From positions 36,435-100,434 of the forward strand of contig JAJFKA010000030.1 of assembly GCA_021773555.1 (NCBI GenBank): a stretch of 64,000 bases of DNA. The letters run 5' to 3'. Below are positions 1-8,928 of the stretch, piece by piece. The first letter of the stretch is position 1. Each line of letters starts with the position of its first letter. The position numbers were made by a program, and so were the translations under genes. The notes beneath the pieces were generated by a model, which saw only the letters and a program-made list of their open reading frames with translations, had not been told where the DNA came from and did no database searches. The stretch is from Gammaproteobacteria bacterium. GTDB lineage: Bacteria > Pseudomonadota > Gammaproteobacteria > Pseudomonadales > Azotimanducaceae.

Positions 1-507
1 ACCGGCATCCAGGCGCGACGCAATCCCGGCACCCAGACTGCGAATTGCCGAAACGCGATCCGCGCTCCATCTTCCTTCCTGAACACGCAGGTCGAGCAGC
101 TCATCGTCCTTTATTTCCCAGCGACCATCCGGATAAACAATAAAATCCAGTTCCAGATCCTGGGTATCGTAGCCAATCGCGGTTCGTCGAAACGGCTCCT
201 GGAGATTGATATACCAGCAGACAAATTCCCGTTGCCTGCCTCGCCAGAAATGCCAGATTGCATAACTGTCCCCGGGGCGTTGAATCATCAGGCAGCCGTG
301 TCCCTGCCAGCCACTTCGATCCGACCAGGGGTGCCTGCCAGTTGGGGTTGGCCAGTCACCCTCCGGAAATCCAAACGGCGAGCCTCTTGGCATATAGGAG
401 ACAAGCTGATCGGGTGAATCCTCAATGATTCTGACGAGCGCACCCAGCCATGGACCCTTTTCGAGAATCTCTCTGCGTACCACCCAATCTCCGCGGAACC
501 ATGCCAT
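1..507 (-). CDS. DUF402 domain protein (3' end beyond window)
   Basis: An open frame runs leftward from an ATG at 507 to the window edge, giving 169 codons without a stop. The visible protein has the DUF402 signature: a tryptophan-rich first half (WYINLQEP near residue 111), then RRTAIGYDTQDLELDFIVY and PDGRW..KDDEL. DUF402 proteins are small cytoplasmic proteins; characterised relatives are nucleoside di- or triphosphate phosphatases, and FomD of fosfomycin synthesis belongs here. A stop lies just upstream of an alternative GTG at 522, so the start is 507 or 522; neither has a clear ribosome binding site. The gene is divergent from the kinase to its right. The family call is firm, the substrate unknown. 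Confidence 0.75.
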   Translation of the reverse strand, partial: MAWFRGDWVVRREILEKGPWLGALVRIIEDSPDQLVSYMPRGSPFGFPEGDWPTPTGRHPWSDRSGWQGHGCLMIQRPGDSYAIWHFWRGRQREFVCWYINLQEPFRRTAIGYDTQDLELDFIVYPDGRWEIKDDELLDLRVQEGRWSADRVSAIRSLGAGIASRLDAG

Positions 508-593
508 CGTCTGTTGCGCCACTGGTTTTCAAAAAGAATACGAGATAGCAGGAATCTTAACGGTTTTAGCGGTGTTGCCACATCAGGGATTAA

Positions 594-1244
594 ATGCTGT
601 CATGGAAACTGACACTCCGGGCCCTGACAAAATCCATGGACAAATCAATCGCGATCGCCGGCAACATGGGCAGCGGTAAATCCACGCTGGTCGAGTTTTT
701 AGCACGGCACTACGGCATATCACCGTTTTACGAGTCCAATGACCTCAACCCCTATCTGCCGAATTTCTATGAAGATATGGAGCGCTGGGCGTTTCACTCA
801 CAGATATATTTCCTCAGTAACAAGTTTCGCATTCACCAGGCACTGGATCGCACACAAGGTGTCGTTGCCCTGGACAGGACGATTTTTGAAGATGCGGAGA
901 TTTTTGCGACCGCATTGCACAAGATGGGGCATCTGGATAAACGGGACTGGGACACCTACTGGGACTTCTACCAGACCATCCTCGAAGCCATCAATCCGCC
1001 TGACCTGTTGATCTATGTGAAATGCTCAATGCGAACCCTGCGAAAACGCATCAAACTGCGCGGCAGGGAGATGGAACAGACCATTGCCTTAAGTTATCTC
1101 AAGCGCCTTGAGGGACTCTATGAAAAGTGGATTAGTTCTTACACCATGAGCGACGTGCTGGTTATTGAAACCGACAAGCTTGATTATGACAATGATCTGA
1201 TTTATCAGCTGGATCTGATGGAACGGATCGAGACTATTTTGTAA
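594..1244 (+). CDS. Deoxynucleoside kinase family protein
   Basis: This is a P-loop kinase of the dNK/deoxyadenosine-deoxyguanosine kinase family, which phosphorylates deoxynucleosides in nucleotide salvage in the cytoplasm. A Walker A motif (GNMGSGKST) lies near the N-terminus, a DRTIFED segment corresponds to the family's DR motif with the nearby acidic base, and RIKLRGREME is the arginine-rich LID. The length (202-216 residues) is normal. The start is uncertain. ATG 594 has AGGGA four bases upstream but adds 14 residues to the family's usual N-terminus, while ATG 636 begins at the conserved strand but has no Shine-Dalgarno. The nucleoside specificity cannot be read from the sequence. The gene appears monocistronic. 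Confidence 0.85.
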   Translation: MLSWKLTLRALTKSMDKSIAIAGNMGSGKSTLVEFLARHYGISPFYESNDLNPYLPNFYEDMERWAFHSQIYFLSNKFRIHQALDRTQGVVALDRTIFEDAEIFATALHKMGHLDKRDWDTYWDFYQTILEAINPPDLLIYVKCSMRTLRKRIKLRGREMEQTIALSYLKRLEGLYEKWISSYTMSDVLVIETDKLDYDNDLIYQLDLMERIETIL

Positions 1245-1355
1245 AGTCGTTTTTGCCACCAATCATACGCAACCTCTTCGATAATCAGTCAAACGCCACC
1301 TCGTGTTACTTCTTGCGGCGCTTATCGCTCTATCAGCCCACTCTAATAAACAGGA

Positions 1356-2390
1356 TTATCCTTTGCAGAAACCAGCAAGATCTCTTGCTGTGTCCCGACT
1401 GATGTCGGGGCAGCACATGGGGAAAATTTCTGTGCCATGAATCGTACCCATCACCTGACGACATCGCGCGGACACACCTGATGACAGGAGCAGGCGATAG
1501 AAGTTGACGCCCTCGTCTCTTAGCGGATCACATTCATTCACACTGATCACGGTGGGCGGCAACCCTTTAACATCTTGTTCAGTCGCAAAACCGGGCCACG
1601 CCAGGGGATTACGTGCCTCAAATTCTGCCATGCCATAAGCCATAGCGCCGTTGTTGTTATGCAGATCCAGTAATATTCCATTGTTTTCTGTCGATGACGG
1701 GTTCTCATCGAGTGGCCATATGCCGGAAATGTATGGGCAGAGCGCATATAGACCAGAAATCAGGTTGATATCACCTTCGCGAAGCAATTTCAGACCTGTC
1801 GCCAGCGTGAGATTGCCGCCGCCACTCTCCCCTGCGACAACGATCCTGTCACTTGAAATGTTGAGCCTATCAGCGTTGGCATGCGTCCACTTCAGACCTG
1901 AAACACAGTCATTCAACCCCGCGGGAAAAGGCTCGACCTCCGGCACTGAGGACGGCGTTAACGCATTTCTAAAGTCGACCATGACAACGGCTACACCCTG
2001 CGCGGAAATCATGCGGCTCCATGCCCGATAATTTCCGTCATAGCAGGACATGGACTGCATGCCTCCCCCATGAATATAGTAAACACACGGCAACTTATCC
2101 GTTGTATCAGGTCTCACCAGGCATAGGTTAATGCTATTGCCATCCGGTTGAGAGACAACTGAATGTTCACTTATAGACAATCCCGTTGAGGGGGCGATTT
2201 CTTCCGTATCGCACAAAGCGAGAAACGCGGTCAATCCTTCGTTTTGGGCAATGGCTTCATCAGTGTTAGCCAGCCTCAGAAGCTCTTCACGGCTGGCAAC
2301 GTCACCGCCGTTCCCGCCCAGTTCCACCGAACCAAAAATGGCTTTAATTCTTGGATCGATACGAGGGTCGTCAACAATTTTGTTTGTCAT
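1356..2390 (-). CDS. Alpha/beta hydrolase, hormone-sensitive lipase (HSL) type esterase
   Basis: A 344-residue carboxylesterase of the HSL (alpha/beta hydrolase fold-3) family. The oxyanion-hole motif HGGG is at residues 107-110. The nucleophile elbow GESGG is at 187-191 with Ser189. The likely catalytic Asp288 (in NECDPLRDEG) and His318 (in GTIHGTEIF) complete the triad. There is no signal peptide, so it is probably cytoplasmic. Family members hydrolyse esters of short to medium acids, and some have a long N-terminal cap as here. The substrate is unknown. It could act on esters or lactones made by the monooxygenase encoded a few kilobases to the right, but nothing in the sequence links them. 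Confidence 0.85.
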   Translation of the reverse strand: MTNKIVDDPRIDPRIKAIFGSVELGGNGGDVASREELLRLANTDEAIAQNEGLTAFLALCDTEEIAPSTGLSISEHSVVSQPDGNSINLCLVRPDTTDKLPCVYYIHGGGMQSMSCYDGNYRAWSRMISAQGVAVVMVDFRNALTPSSVPEVEPFPAGLNDCVSGLKWTHANADRLNISSDRIVVAGESGGGNLTLATGLKLLREGDINLISGLYALCPYISGIWPLDENPSSTENNGILLDLHNNNGAMAYGMAEFEARNPLAWPGFATEQDVKGLPPTVISVNECDPLRDEGVNFYRLLLSSGVSARCRQVMGTIHGTEIFPMCCPDISRDTARDLAGFCKG

Positions 2391-2814
2391 TTTCTATCTC
2401 AAAGGTATTAGCTGATGAATGATAGCGCAGATCGAGTGTATCCCGGCTCTTTCATGCATCTCCAGATTCAAGTGACAGCGTGGCAGGACAATTTCTCGTC
2501 CATCGGAATTATGGCAATCCATGCCACACATTGACAGGCAGTCAATTCATAGTCCATCCTCGCCAGCTTATCGTAATCATCACCGCGAACTCGATGCGAT
2601 AGATTCGTCATCGCAGTTGATTCCGCCAAACCAATGAGCGAGGCAACGACATGGACTCAAGGTTAGAGACTCCATGACGTTCGTACAATTTATCAAAAGC
2701 CAAAACATGGATCCCTTGAGTAGATACCCAGCATGATCTTAATATCGTACCTTTCAGTCACTCGGCCAGCTTCGGCGGTCGCATAATCCGGAACCAGATT
2801 TCATGGAGCCCACA
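2391..2814. other. Intergenic region, 424 bp
   Basis: I see no convincing gene here on either strand. It separates the leftward esterase from a rightward run of small genes, so it should hold both promoters. A TTGACA hexamer lies near 2530 but I could not pair it with a good -10. A GGAG ribosome binding site at 2805-2808 belongs to the truncated frame that follows. Confidence 0.5.
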
Positions 2815-2976
2815 ATGAACTGGGATGCAATAGGAGCCATTGGCGAGCTAATTGGCGCAGCAGCCGTTGTCATTACACTTGCCTTCCTCGCTTATCAGGT
2901 AAGCACAGCCTTCGGTCGTGCGATCATCGCAACTTCATCAATTCTGCTTTCGTCGAAGCACATCCCTCCGCAATGA
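2815..2976 (+). pseudogene. Truncated N-terminus of a small membrane protein
   Basis: A 53-codon frame with a good ribosome binding site (GGAG, 6 bases before ATG). It opens with MNWDAIGAIGELIGAAAVV and a single hydrophobic helix. From memory, this opening is typical of a widespread family of uncharacterised membrane proteins of marine and soil proteobacteria that are normally well over 100 residues long. After about residue 28 (LAYQ) the similarity ends, and the remaining 25 residues are low-complexity and hydrophilic. The stop overlaps the ATG of the hydrolase at 2973. It is best read as a remnant whose 3' part was deleted, though the short peptide may still be translated and couple translation into the next gene. 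Confidence 0.55.
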
Positions 2977-3659
2977 GTGAGCAACAGATAATCATTGAAG
3001 CTGCGGGTGCCGATGTACCCTGCTCCCTGTATTCGGCCCGGCACCCCCGTGCCGTCGTCCTTTTTGGGCATGGCCTGGGAGTCGATCGTTATCACGAGAC
3101 CGTGCTCGGTCCGGTTAAAATCCTGAATGAGTTCGGATTCTCGGTACTCGTACCCGAGCTTCCCCTTCATGGGGAGCGCGCCGGTGGTGGTGGTCCTGAA
3201 TGGTCTGAAGTCGTATCCCGGTGGCAGCAATTCTGGGCTGGTAATGGCAGAGATCATCTGCTGACGGAGTGGCAAAAAATTCTGGCCTACGTCCAACAGA
3301 CATATGGGTTGCCAGTCGTCTACTTTGGCCTTTCACTTGGCACGCAGTACGGCATTTTCCTCCTTTCACAGACAGGTGATGTCAACGCGGCAGTTCTGGG
3401 TCTTTTCGGAAGTGAACCGCCACCAAAGTCTATCGTCATGAACCATAGCGCACCGGAGGTCTCCGTCCCGATCTACTTCATTCAGAAGCTGGACGATGAG
3501 ATTCATATCGCTGAGAATGTTCGTCATCTCTATGAATCGCTCGGCTCGAGCTTGAAAGTTCTGGACGCAACGCCCGGAATGCATGGGGACGTGAGCGGAG
3601 AATCGATACGCAAGGCATGCCGCTTTCTGGTGGAACAAATTGAAGTGCTTCAGAAATGA
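2973..3659 (+). CDS. Alpha/beta hydrolase (dienelactone-hydrolase-like)
   Basis: A 228-residue cytoplasmic alpha/beta hydrolase. The first strand leads into GHGLGVDRY (oxyanion region), the nucleophile elbow is GLSLG with Ser, and a C-terminal DATPGMHGDVSG segment supplies the likely catalytic His. The overall size and order match small DLH-like or BAAT-like esterases; the substrate is not predictable. The ATG overlaps the stop of the preceding remnant, and its own TGA overlaps the ATG of the GFA gene at 3656, so these are translated as an operon. Confidence 0.75.
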   Translation: MSEQQIIIEAAGADVPCSLYSARHPRAVVLFGHGLGVDRYHETVLGPVKILNEFGFSVLVPELPLHGERAGGGGPEWSEVVSRWQQFWAGNGRDHLLTEWQKILAYVQQTYGLPVVYFGLSLGTQYGIFLLSQTGDVNAAVLGLFGSEPPPKSIVMNHSAPEVSVPIYFIQKLDDEIHIAENVRHLYESLGSSLKVLDATPGMHGDVSGESIRKACRFLVEQIEVLQK

Positions 3660-4141
3660 ATCAGCCGCAATCGAACCTTGAAGGATCGTGCGCATGCGGG
3701 GCGACTCGCTTTGAGCTGGTGGATAAACCTTTGTTTGTTCACGCGTGTCACTGTGTCAAGTGCCAGAAAGCCGCCGGATCGGTGTTCGGAATAACCACAT
3801 TCATGCTCGAGAAAGACATCCGATTGGTCAGCGGGTCACTTGATGCCGAGGCCCTGGACGACGCGCCGCACCGCTTCCGCCATGTTTGTACCAGGTGTCA
3901 CGATCACATTTATACAACCGCAACCAATCATCCGGCAACGGCCCTTTTCAGGGTCGGCACGCTCGATGATCCTCGCCAGATAAACATTGACGCTCACATC
4001 TTTACAAAACGAAAGCGTTCGTGGCTTACCTTGCCGGAGGGTGTGCCACAATTTGATGAAGGATATGATCGACAGAAGCTCTGGACTGCGGCCAACCTGA
4101 AACGTCTGGAAGATGCAATCAAGGAGTTAGACGTCCAATGA
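3656..4141 (+). CDS. GFA/CENP-V family zinc-binding protein
   Basis: A 161-residue protein of the glutathione-dependent formaldehyde-activating enzyme (GFA) fold. Zinc ligands are visible as GSCACG at residues 9-14, then HACHCVKCQKAAGS, and a later CTRCHDH pair. Family members bind zinc through these cysteines. A few act on glutathione-formaldehyde adducts or other thiol conjugates, but most are uncharacterised, so the enzymatic name should not be taken literally. It starts inside the stop codon of the upstream hydrolase (ATGA). A second GFA gene lies at 5647. Confidence 0.85.
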   Translation: MNQPQSNLEGSCACGATRFELVDKPLFVHACHCVKCQKAAGSVFGITTFMLEKDIRLVSGSLDAEALDDAPHRFRHVCTRCHDHIYTTATNHPATALFRVGTLDDPRQINIDAHIFTKRKRSWLTLPEGVPQFDEGYDRQKLWTAANLKRLEDAIKELDVQ

Positions 4142-4189
4142 ATATTCAGGGCCGGGGTAGTCGTGACGAAGAGCAAACAGTGACGACCT

Positions 4190-4864
4190 ATGTGCCAAGT
4201 GGGACCTGAACTCGCGATACTCATAACGCCCTATCAGTCGGTATATGTCGAGATACCGAAGGTAGCATGCTCGAGTATCAAGATCGCGCTTTCCAAATTA
4301 CTGGGCATAAAATTGGACGGACCGAATGGCGATCCGCATCAATCGACATTTCCGCTGATGACCCCCGATCTGGAACGTGAGTCGATGTTTCCTGGGCTTT
4401 TTTCCTTTGCTTTCGTTCGAAATCCGTGGAGCAGGCTGGTCTCGTGCTATCGAGATAAGATCCTGTTTGAAGCGAACGGATTCACGCATGCGACAAAACG
4501 ATCAGGTGTCGCCGATTGCTTCGCGCATTACGATGCCATTCGCCCCCGGATGCTGTTCGATGAGTTTGTGGAAGTGGTCGCCTCAATTCCCGACGATCAT
4601 GCAGATGCTCATTTCCGGTCCCAACACACTTTTATTGAAAGCGTAGGTGGCAGGATCACGGTGGACCACATAGGGCGATTCGAAACGCTTAAAACCGGAT
4701 TACGAGCGGTGCAGGAAAAAACGCATATGCCGTCATTTTCGCTACCGCGTTCCCAGGCGACAGGCACTGGCACGAACTACAAGGGCTTCTACAACGCTCA
4801 TACTCGAGCCCTGGTTGAAAGGCGTTTCGACAAAGACATCGCCTTATTTGAGTACACTTTTTGA
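4190..4864 (+). CDS. Sulfotransferase family protein
   Basis: A 224-residue PAPS-dependent sulfotransferase-like protein (Sulfotransfer_2 type). The 5'-phosphosulfate loop is PKVACSSIK at residues 23-31 and the 3'-phosphate motif is FVRNPWSRLVS at 75-85. A helix with the typical SCYRDKI continuation follows. Bacterial members sulfate polysaccharides or small surface molecules, but the acceptor is unknown here. A stop at 4181 in the same frame fixes 4190 as the earliest ATG. The ribosome binding site is poor. It is co-directional with the GFA gene, 48 bp downstream. Confidence 0.8.
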   Translation: MCQVGPELAILITPYQSVYVEIPKVACSSIKIALSKLLGIKLDGPNGDPHQSTFPLMTPDLERESMFPGLFSFAFVRNPWSRLVSCYRDKILFEANGFTHATKRSGVADCFAHYDAIRPRMLFDEFVEVVASIPDDHADAHFRSQHTFIESVGGRITVDHIGRFETLKTGLRAVQEKTHMPSFSLPRSQATGTGTNYKGFYNAHTRALVERRFDKDIALFEYTF

Positions 4865-4925
4865 AAACCAGTACACTCCATCCATCATCTCCTCGCAAAA
4901 ACGGGTGTAAGGCCTCTATCTCAAT

Positions 4926-5496
4926 ATGAGCAACACAGACCCCAGGGTCGATGCGTATCTGGAAAATGCAAAAAACTGGTCAGCCGAATTTGAACGATTG
5001 AGAAGGATCATCCTCGCCGCTGGCCTGACAGAAAGCCTGAAGTGGGCGAAGCCCTGTTATGGGTTCAAGAAAAGCAACGTTGCGATCCTGCAACCCTTTA
5101 AAGCATTCGGCGCACTGATGTTTTTCAAAGGTACCTTGTTGAAAGATCCGAAGGGGATCCTGGCAAAGCCAGGCGAGAATTCTCGTGCTGCTGGCCGGTT
5201 TGAATTCACCAGCGTCGATGACATCGAACGGTTAGAACCAACGTTGCGTGCTTATATCGCCGAGGCCATCGCACTCGAGAAAGCCGGCGCGAAGGTGGAT
5301 TTTGCTGGTACCATCGAAATTTCGATTCCTGTAGAACTCGAGGAAAAATTCGGCGATGACGCAGTCCTTGAGTCCGCGTTCAATGAGTTAACGCCCGGGC
5401 TTTACCGCACCGAAACAGTCAAAAACGCGATCATCCCGAATCGAGAAGTGTCGTCAACGCATACTCGATGGAAAAGGGTACAACGAACGGTACTGA
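4926..5496 (+). pseudogene. YdeI/OmpD-associated (DUF1801 + OmdA) protein, frameshifted by a small deletion
   Basis: The first 158 codons encode a normal DUF1801-type domain and the start of an OmdA/YdeI C-terminus, ending with FNELTPG at about 5399. The conserved continuation then appears in another frame. From 5401 the sequence reads FTAPKQSKTRSSRIEKC and ends properly with GKGYNERY and TGA at 5494-5496. About eight family residues (the usual RQRGY... stretch) are missing at the junction, consistent with a net loss of about 23 bp. Read without correction, the original frame runs on to 5708 with unrelated residues and overlaps the next gene by 62 bp, which also argues for a broken gene. A sequencing or assembly error is possible but less likely for a multi-base loss. 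Confidence 0.75.
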
Positions 5497-5646
5497 TACG
5501 GCGCTCCCCGGAGTGGCAAGTCAGCGACAGCAGTGAGCAGAACATAGTGGTACATTGCGACAATCTGAAAGCGAACAGGAACCAAGGATGTTATTGCTCA
5601 ATTATCCCGGGCGACGGGTGTATCCGTACCTTCCCGGAGAGAAACG

Positions 5647-6048
5647 ATGATCAGTGGCGGCTGCCACTGTGGTGCGATTACCTACAAAGTCAGCGGGAAG
5701 GTCAGTGACATTGTTCACTGTCACTGTGTCACCTGTCGAAAAGCACATGGCAGTGCCTTCTCGAGTGTCGTCTCTGTTCCGCTTGATGGCTTCGAGCTGC
5801 AGGGCGAGTCGCATTTGGGCTGCTATGAGTCTTCCCCCGGCAAGCAGCGATACTTTTGCAGGACTTGCGGTGCTCCTCTCTATGCGAAGCGCGATGAGAA
5901 GCAAAATATCACACTTAGCTTAGGCTCCTTGGACACCAACATTCCCAGCAAAGAATTCGCCCATATCTGGATTTCAGACGGTGCGAGCTGGTACGAGTTA
6001 AACGCTGAGTTACCGCTTTACGAAAAGAGCTGGAGAGACGGAAATTAG
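5647..6048 (+). CDS. GFA/CENP-V family zinc-binding protein (second copy)
   Basis: A 133-residue GFA-fold protein. Zinc ligands are in GGCHCGA near residue 5, HCHCVTCRKAHGSAF near 25-39, and FCRTCGAP near 77. It is shorter than, and only distantly similar to, the GFA gene at 3656, so this is not a recent duplication. The ATG is preceded by GGAGAGAAACG, a good ribosome binding site. Function beyond zinc binding and possible thiol-adduct chemistry is unknown. Confidence 0.85.
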   Translation: MISGGCHCGAITYKVSGKVSDIVHCHCVTCRKAHGSAFSSVVSVPLDGFELQGESHLGCYESSPGKQRYFCRTCGAPLYAKRDEKQNITLSLGSLDTNIPSKEFAHIWISDGASWYELNAELPLYEKSWRDGN

Positions 6049-6146
6049 TATCAATGACGTTTTTCGCTCGCTGACCTCCGGTGCATAATGTGAGTAGCTT
6101 GAACTCAGAACAACATTGAACAGGAAACTAAAACGAGGGTAGACCG

Positions 6147-6734
6147 ATGAGCATCCGTTGCCTCCTCTGGGACTTTGGCGATACCTTATGTGATGAGAAA
6201 TTTATCTGGTCCAGCGGGCCGCAATGGGAGCATGTGTATCGGCTCTTTGACGAGGGTCTGGGAGAGGCCTGGAACACTGGCGACATGAGTGATCAGGAAT
6301 TCGCTGAACTGATCGCGGAACACATCTCCCTTACACCTCCTGAGATCCTTGCACATATGCAGGAGCGCTGCAGACATGTAGAATTTTATGACTTTACCTA
6401 CAACTTCTATCTGGCTCGACACCTCCCCCAGGCAATCGTCACCGTTAATCCGAGAATCTGGACGGACGTCATCTCACCACATTACAATTTTGATCAGACA
6501 GCAGACCTGATAGTGACATCGTGGGAAGAAGGCACAACCGATAAAGCGACCCTGTGTGAACTTGCGGTGGACCGGCTCGGCATTGGTTGTAAACGCAGCG
6601 AATCACTGCTGATTGACAATATATCCCACAACATTGGTGAGTGGAGACTCAGGGGAGGCGGTGGCTATCATTTTAGAGGCGACGACCAATTCGAAAAAGA
6701 TGTCGCCGATGGCGTGGATGGACTCGTCGGTTGA
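6147..6734 (+). CDS. HAD-like hydrolase
   Basis: A 195-residue haloacid-dehalogenase superfamily protein. Motif I is WDFGDT with nucleophile Asp9. The usual Asp at +2 is Gly11, as in several HAD subgroups with altered activity. A lysine in TTDKATL is the likely motif III, and LLIDNISHNI holds the motif IV aspartate. The cap region at residues 20-110 is alpha-helical. A GAGGGTAGACCG leader gives a good ribosome binding site. The substrate is unknown, and the motif I change makes ordinary phosphatase activity uncertain. Confidence 0.7.
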   Translation: MSIRCLLWDFGDTLCDEKFIWSSGPQWEHVYRLFDEGLGEAWNTGDMSDQEFAELIAEHISLTPPEILAHMQERCRHVEFYDFTYNFYLARHLPQAIVTVNPRIWTDVISPHYNFDQTADLIVTSWEEGTTDKATLCELAVDRLGIGCKRSESLLIDNISHNIGEWRLRGGGGYHFRGDDQFEKDVADGVDGLVG

Positions 6735-6753
6735 ATTCAAAGCTGATTGGCAA

Positions 6754-7200
6754 TTACACCCTGCGATAACCCCGGGGTTTAGCCAACACGGGATCCAGCA
6801 GTGACAGATCGCCAGACTGAACGGTGTTACCTTCAGGAAAAGGTGCACCTGCCTTGCTGCCAATGCCTTCAAGCACCCTTCCCTGCTGATAATAAACGGC
6901 ATAGGTTTCCATCAACAATTTCTGGAACAGCTCAGGCTCCACCTCGCTCCACGAGCGCACCTGCTCTAATCTTTCTGCGAATGACAATGCTGCAAACGGT
7001 GCTTCAAACTCGTCTGTGATGCTGATCAGCGCAGGCAGGAAGTCGCGAGACTTTTCATTCACATAAGCACCAAGATCAACTTCTCCCGCGCTTGGCATCA
7101 GACCGTCATCATCGGCCGGAATTAACACATCGAGCAGGGCCGACAGGGTTTGCTGTTGCGGATTCGTCAATGGGTGGTCGGTCGAAATCAGGTCAGTCAT
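6754..7200 (-). CDS. Gluconate 2-dehydrogenase subunit 3-like small subunit
   Basis: A roughly 148-residue protein of the Gluconate_2-dh3 family, the small partner of membrane-associated GMC dehydrogenases. Typical segments are LSALLDVLIPADDDGLMPSA near the start and a mid-region FxxLxxxTYAVYYQ. It lies 12 bp downstream of the GMC gene stop and must be co-transcribed with it. The start chosen is ATG 7200, with AAAGG eight bases upstream; a GTG at 7209 is possible. No twin-arginine signal is evident, unlike many relatives, so the complex may be cytoplasmic. Confidence 0.75.
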   Translation of the reverse strand: MTDLISTDHPLTNPQQQTLSALLDVLIPADDDGLMPSAGEVDLGAYVNEKSRDFLPALISITDEFEAPFAALSFAERLEQVRSWSEVEPELFQKLLMETYAVYYQQGRVLEGIGSKAGAPFPEGNTVQSGDLSLLDPVLAKPRGYRRV

Positions 7201-7212
7201 TATTTTCACCTT

Positions 7213-8829
7213 TCAATCAAACAGGTTTGCCAGATTTTTCTTCATGGTATCTGCGATGTACAACGCCGCAGCCTGGATCGTACTGGTAGGATTGAGTCCT
7301 CCCCCGGTCACAAAAATGCTGCCATCGACGATAAACAGGTTTTTCACATCGTGGCTGCGACCCCATGGGTTCACCACGGATGTTTCGGGATCCTTGCCCA
7401 TCCTCGCCGTGCCGAGCAGATGCCAGCCTGCGGCCTGAACCAGACCACTTGATGTGGTCTCTATGGCACCCGCCGCGAGCAACACCTCCTCGGCGCGGGC
7501 AAGACCATGATCCAGCATCCTGCGAGAGTTCTCACTCAGGGTGTAATCGATTTTAGGTGCGGGAATGCCGTTCGAATCCACAAGGTCCGGGTCGAGCGTT
7601 ACCGTATTACATTCTTCCGGCAGGTCCTCGCAGAGCACACCAATGTTTGCCATATGATCGAATCGTTTCTGGAACGCCTCATGATGGCCGGGACCCCAGG
7701 GAATCTTGCCATTCATATACCCTTGAATAGCGGTATGAAACGGGCCGGAACCCCGGGAAATCTGCATGTTGTAGCCGCGCACAAAACCCCGGGACAGATC
7801 AGTTTCATAAAATTCCTTGCTGAGAATGCAGCAACCCTGAGGACCTTTGTGACTATCCAGCTTTTCCTCAAAAATACCGGATGCAAATCCCACTGGATGA
7901 AACATCAGGTTTTTACCAACCAGGCCACTGCTGTTGGCGAGCCCATTCGGATATCGATCTGATTTGGAATTCAGCAGGATCCGCGGTGTACCAACGCCAT
8001 TGCAGGCCATGATAACGACTTCCGCGTTCTGGAAGCATTCTTCGCCCTGGTCATCGTAGTAGATAACACCATCGGCCATCCCTTGATCGTCGAGGGTAAT
8101 TTCCCGAACCCGGCAGCGAGTTCGAAGTTCAACCCCCGCCCTGATCGCTTCTGGCCAGTAGGTGATATCGGTGCTTGATTTCGCCCCTTGGGAACAACCG
8201 GAAATGCAGGGTCCGAGATTCAGGCACTTGTCTCTGCCGTTATAGGGCTGCGAAATAATAGCGCTGTCGGATGGCCACCAGTGCCAGCCGAGCTTGTTGT
8301 AGCCTCGCGCGACGGTTTCACCCACAAGACCGAGCGGGATTGGCGGTAACGGCGGTTGCTTTGGCGGATACATCGGATCGCCCGCCAGACCGGAAACGCC
8401 CATCATTCGATCATTCTGGCCAAAATAGGGTTCGAGCGTCTCGTAGCTGATTGGCCAGTCATCTGCAACACCATCCAGTGTCTTTACCTTGAAATCCGAG
8501 GGATGCAAACGAGGGAAGTGAGCCGCGTAGAGAATCGTTCCGCCACCCACGCCGTTAAAGTTAACCACGTTGATCGGTGAGCCCTCATTGTTTATCGGGT
8601 AATCGGTTTCACGCTTGCGGATATTCGGGTCAATATTAAAAGGACCAAATTGCTGCACTTCCCAGTCAGTCTTATTGGTCGGGTATTCAGACTGCTTCAT
8701 CCAGTCTCCCTGTTCCAGGCAGACGATGCGCATTTTGGTATCAGCCAGGCTCCAGGCAACAGCAGCCCCCGATGCTCCTGCACCGATAATCAGTACATCA
8801 ACCGGCTCATCTGAAGCTGTCTTTGTCAT
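7213..8829 (-). CDS. GMC-family FAD oxidoreductase (alcohol/polyol dehydrogenase)
   Basis: A 538-residue glucose-methanol-choline oxidoreductase. The FAD-binding motif GAGASG is at residues 16-21, followed by an acidic residue binding the ribose (LEQGDW). GGGTILYAAHF is the second GMC signature region. The C-terminal WHLLGTARMG supplies the catalytic His, and GGGLNPTSTIQAAAL the partner residue and FAD contact. This subgroup oxidises sugars, sugar acids, cyclic or terpenoid alcohols, passing electrons to a small subunit or cytochrome. It sits between a Baeyer-Villiger monooxygenase gene (99 bp upstream) and the small subunit gene, so it may convert an alcohol to the ketone used by the monooxygenase. 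That pairing is inference. Confidence 0.85.
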   Translation of the reverse strand: MTKTASDEPVDVLIIGAGASGAAVAWSLADTKMRIVCLEQGDWMKQSEYPTNKTDWEVQQFGPFNIDPNIRKRETDYPINNEGSPINVVNFNGVGGGTILYAAHFPRLHPSDFKVKTLDGVADDWPISYETLEPYFGQNDRMMGVSGLAGDPMYPPKQPPLPPIPLGLVGETVARGYNKLGWHWWPSDSAIISQPYNGRDKCLNLGPCISGCSQGAKSSTDITYWPEAIRAGVELRTRCRVREITLDDQGMADGVIYYDDQGEECFQNAEVVIMACNGVGTPRILLNSKSDRYPNGLANSSGLVGKNLMFHPVGFASGIFEEKLDSHKGPQGCCILSKEFYETDLSRGFVRGYNMQISRGSGPFHTAIQGYMNGKIPWGPGHHEAFQKRFDHMANIGVLCEDLPEECNTVTLDPDLVDSNGIPAPKIDYTLSENSRRMLDHGLARAEEVLLAAGAIETTSSGLVQAAGWHLLGTARMGKDPETSVVNPWGRSHDVKNLFIVDGSIFVTGGGLNPTSTIQAAALYIADTMKKNLANLFD

Positions 8830-8928
8830 CTGTGGTTTCTCCCAAATGGTATCGCCGAAGATAGCACATAGCCGAGCGCGTCCTCAAAATGCGGCCAAAC
8901 TTCCAGCCAGGGGCTATTGATTTCCCGG

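Noticed and set aside
2885..2915. CAG-GTAAGC in the truncated membrane-protein frame looks like a splice donor.
   Set aside because: The setting is bacterial and there is no intron structure. The similarity break is better explained by a deletion.
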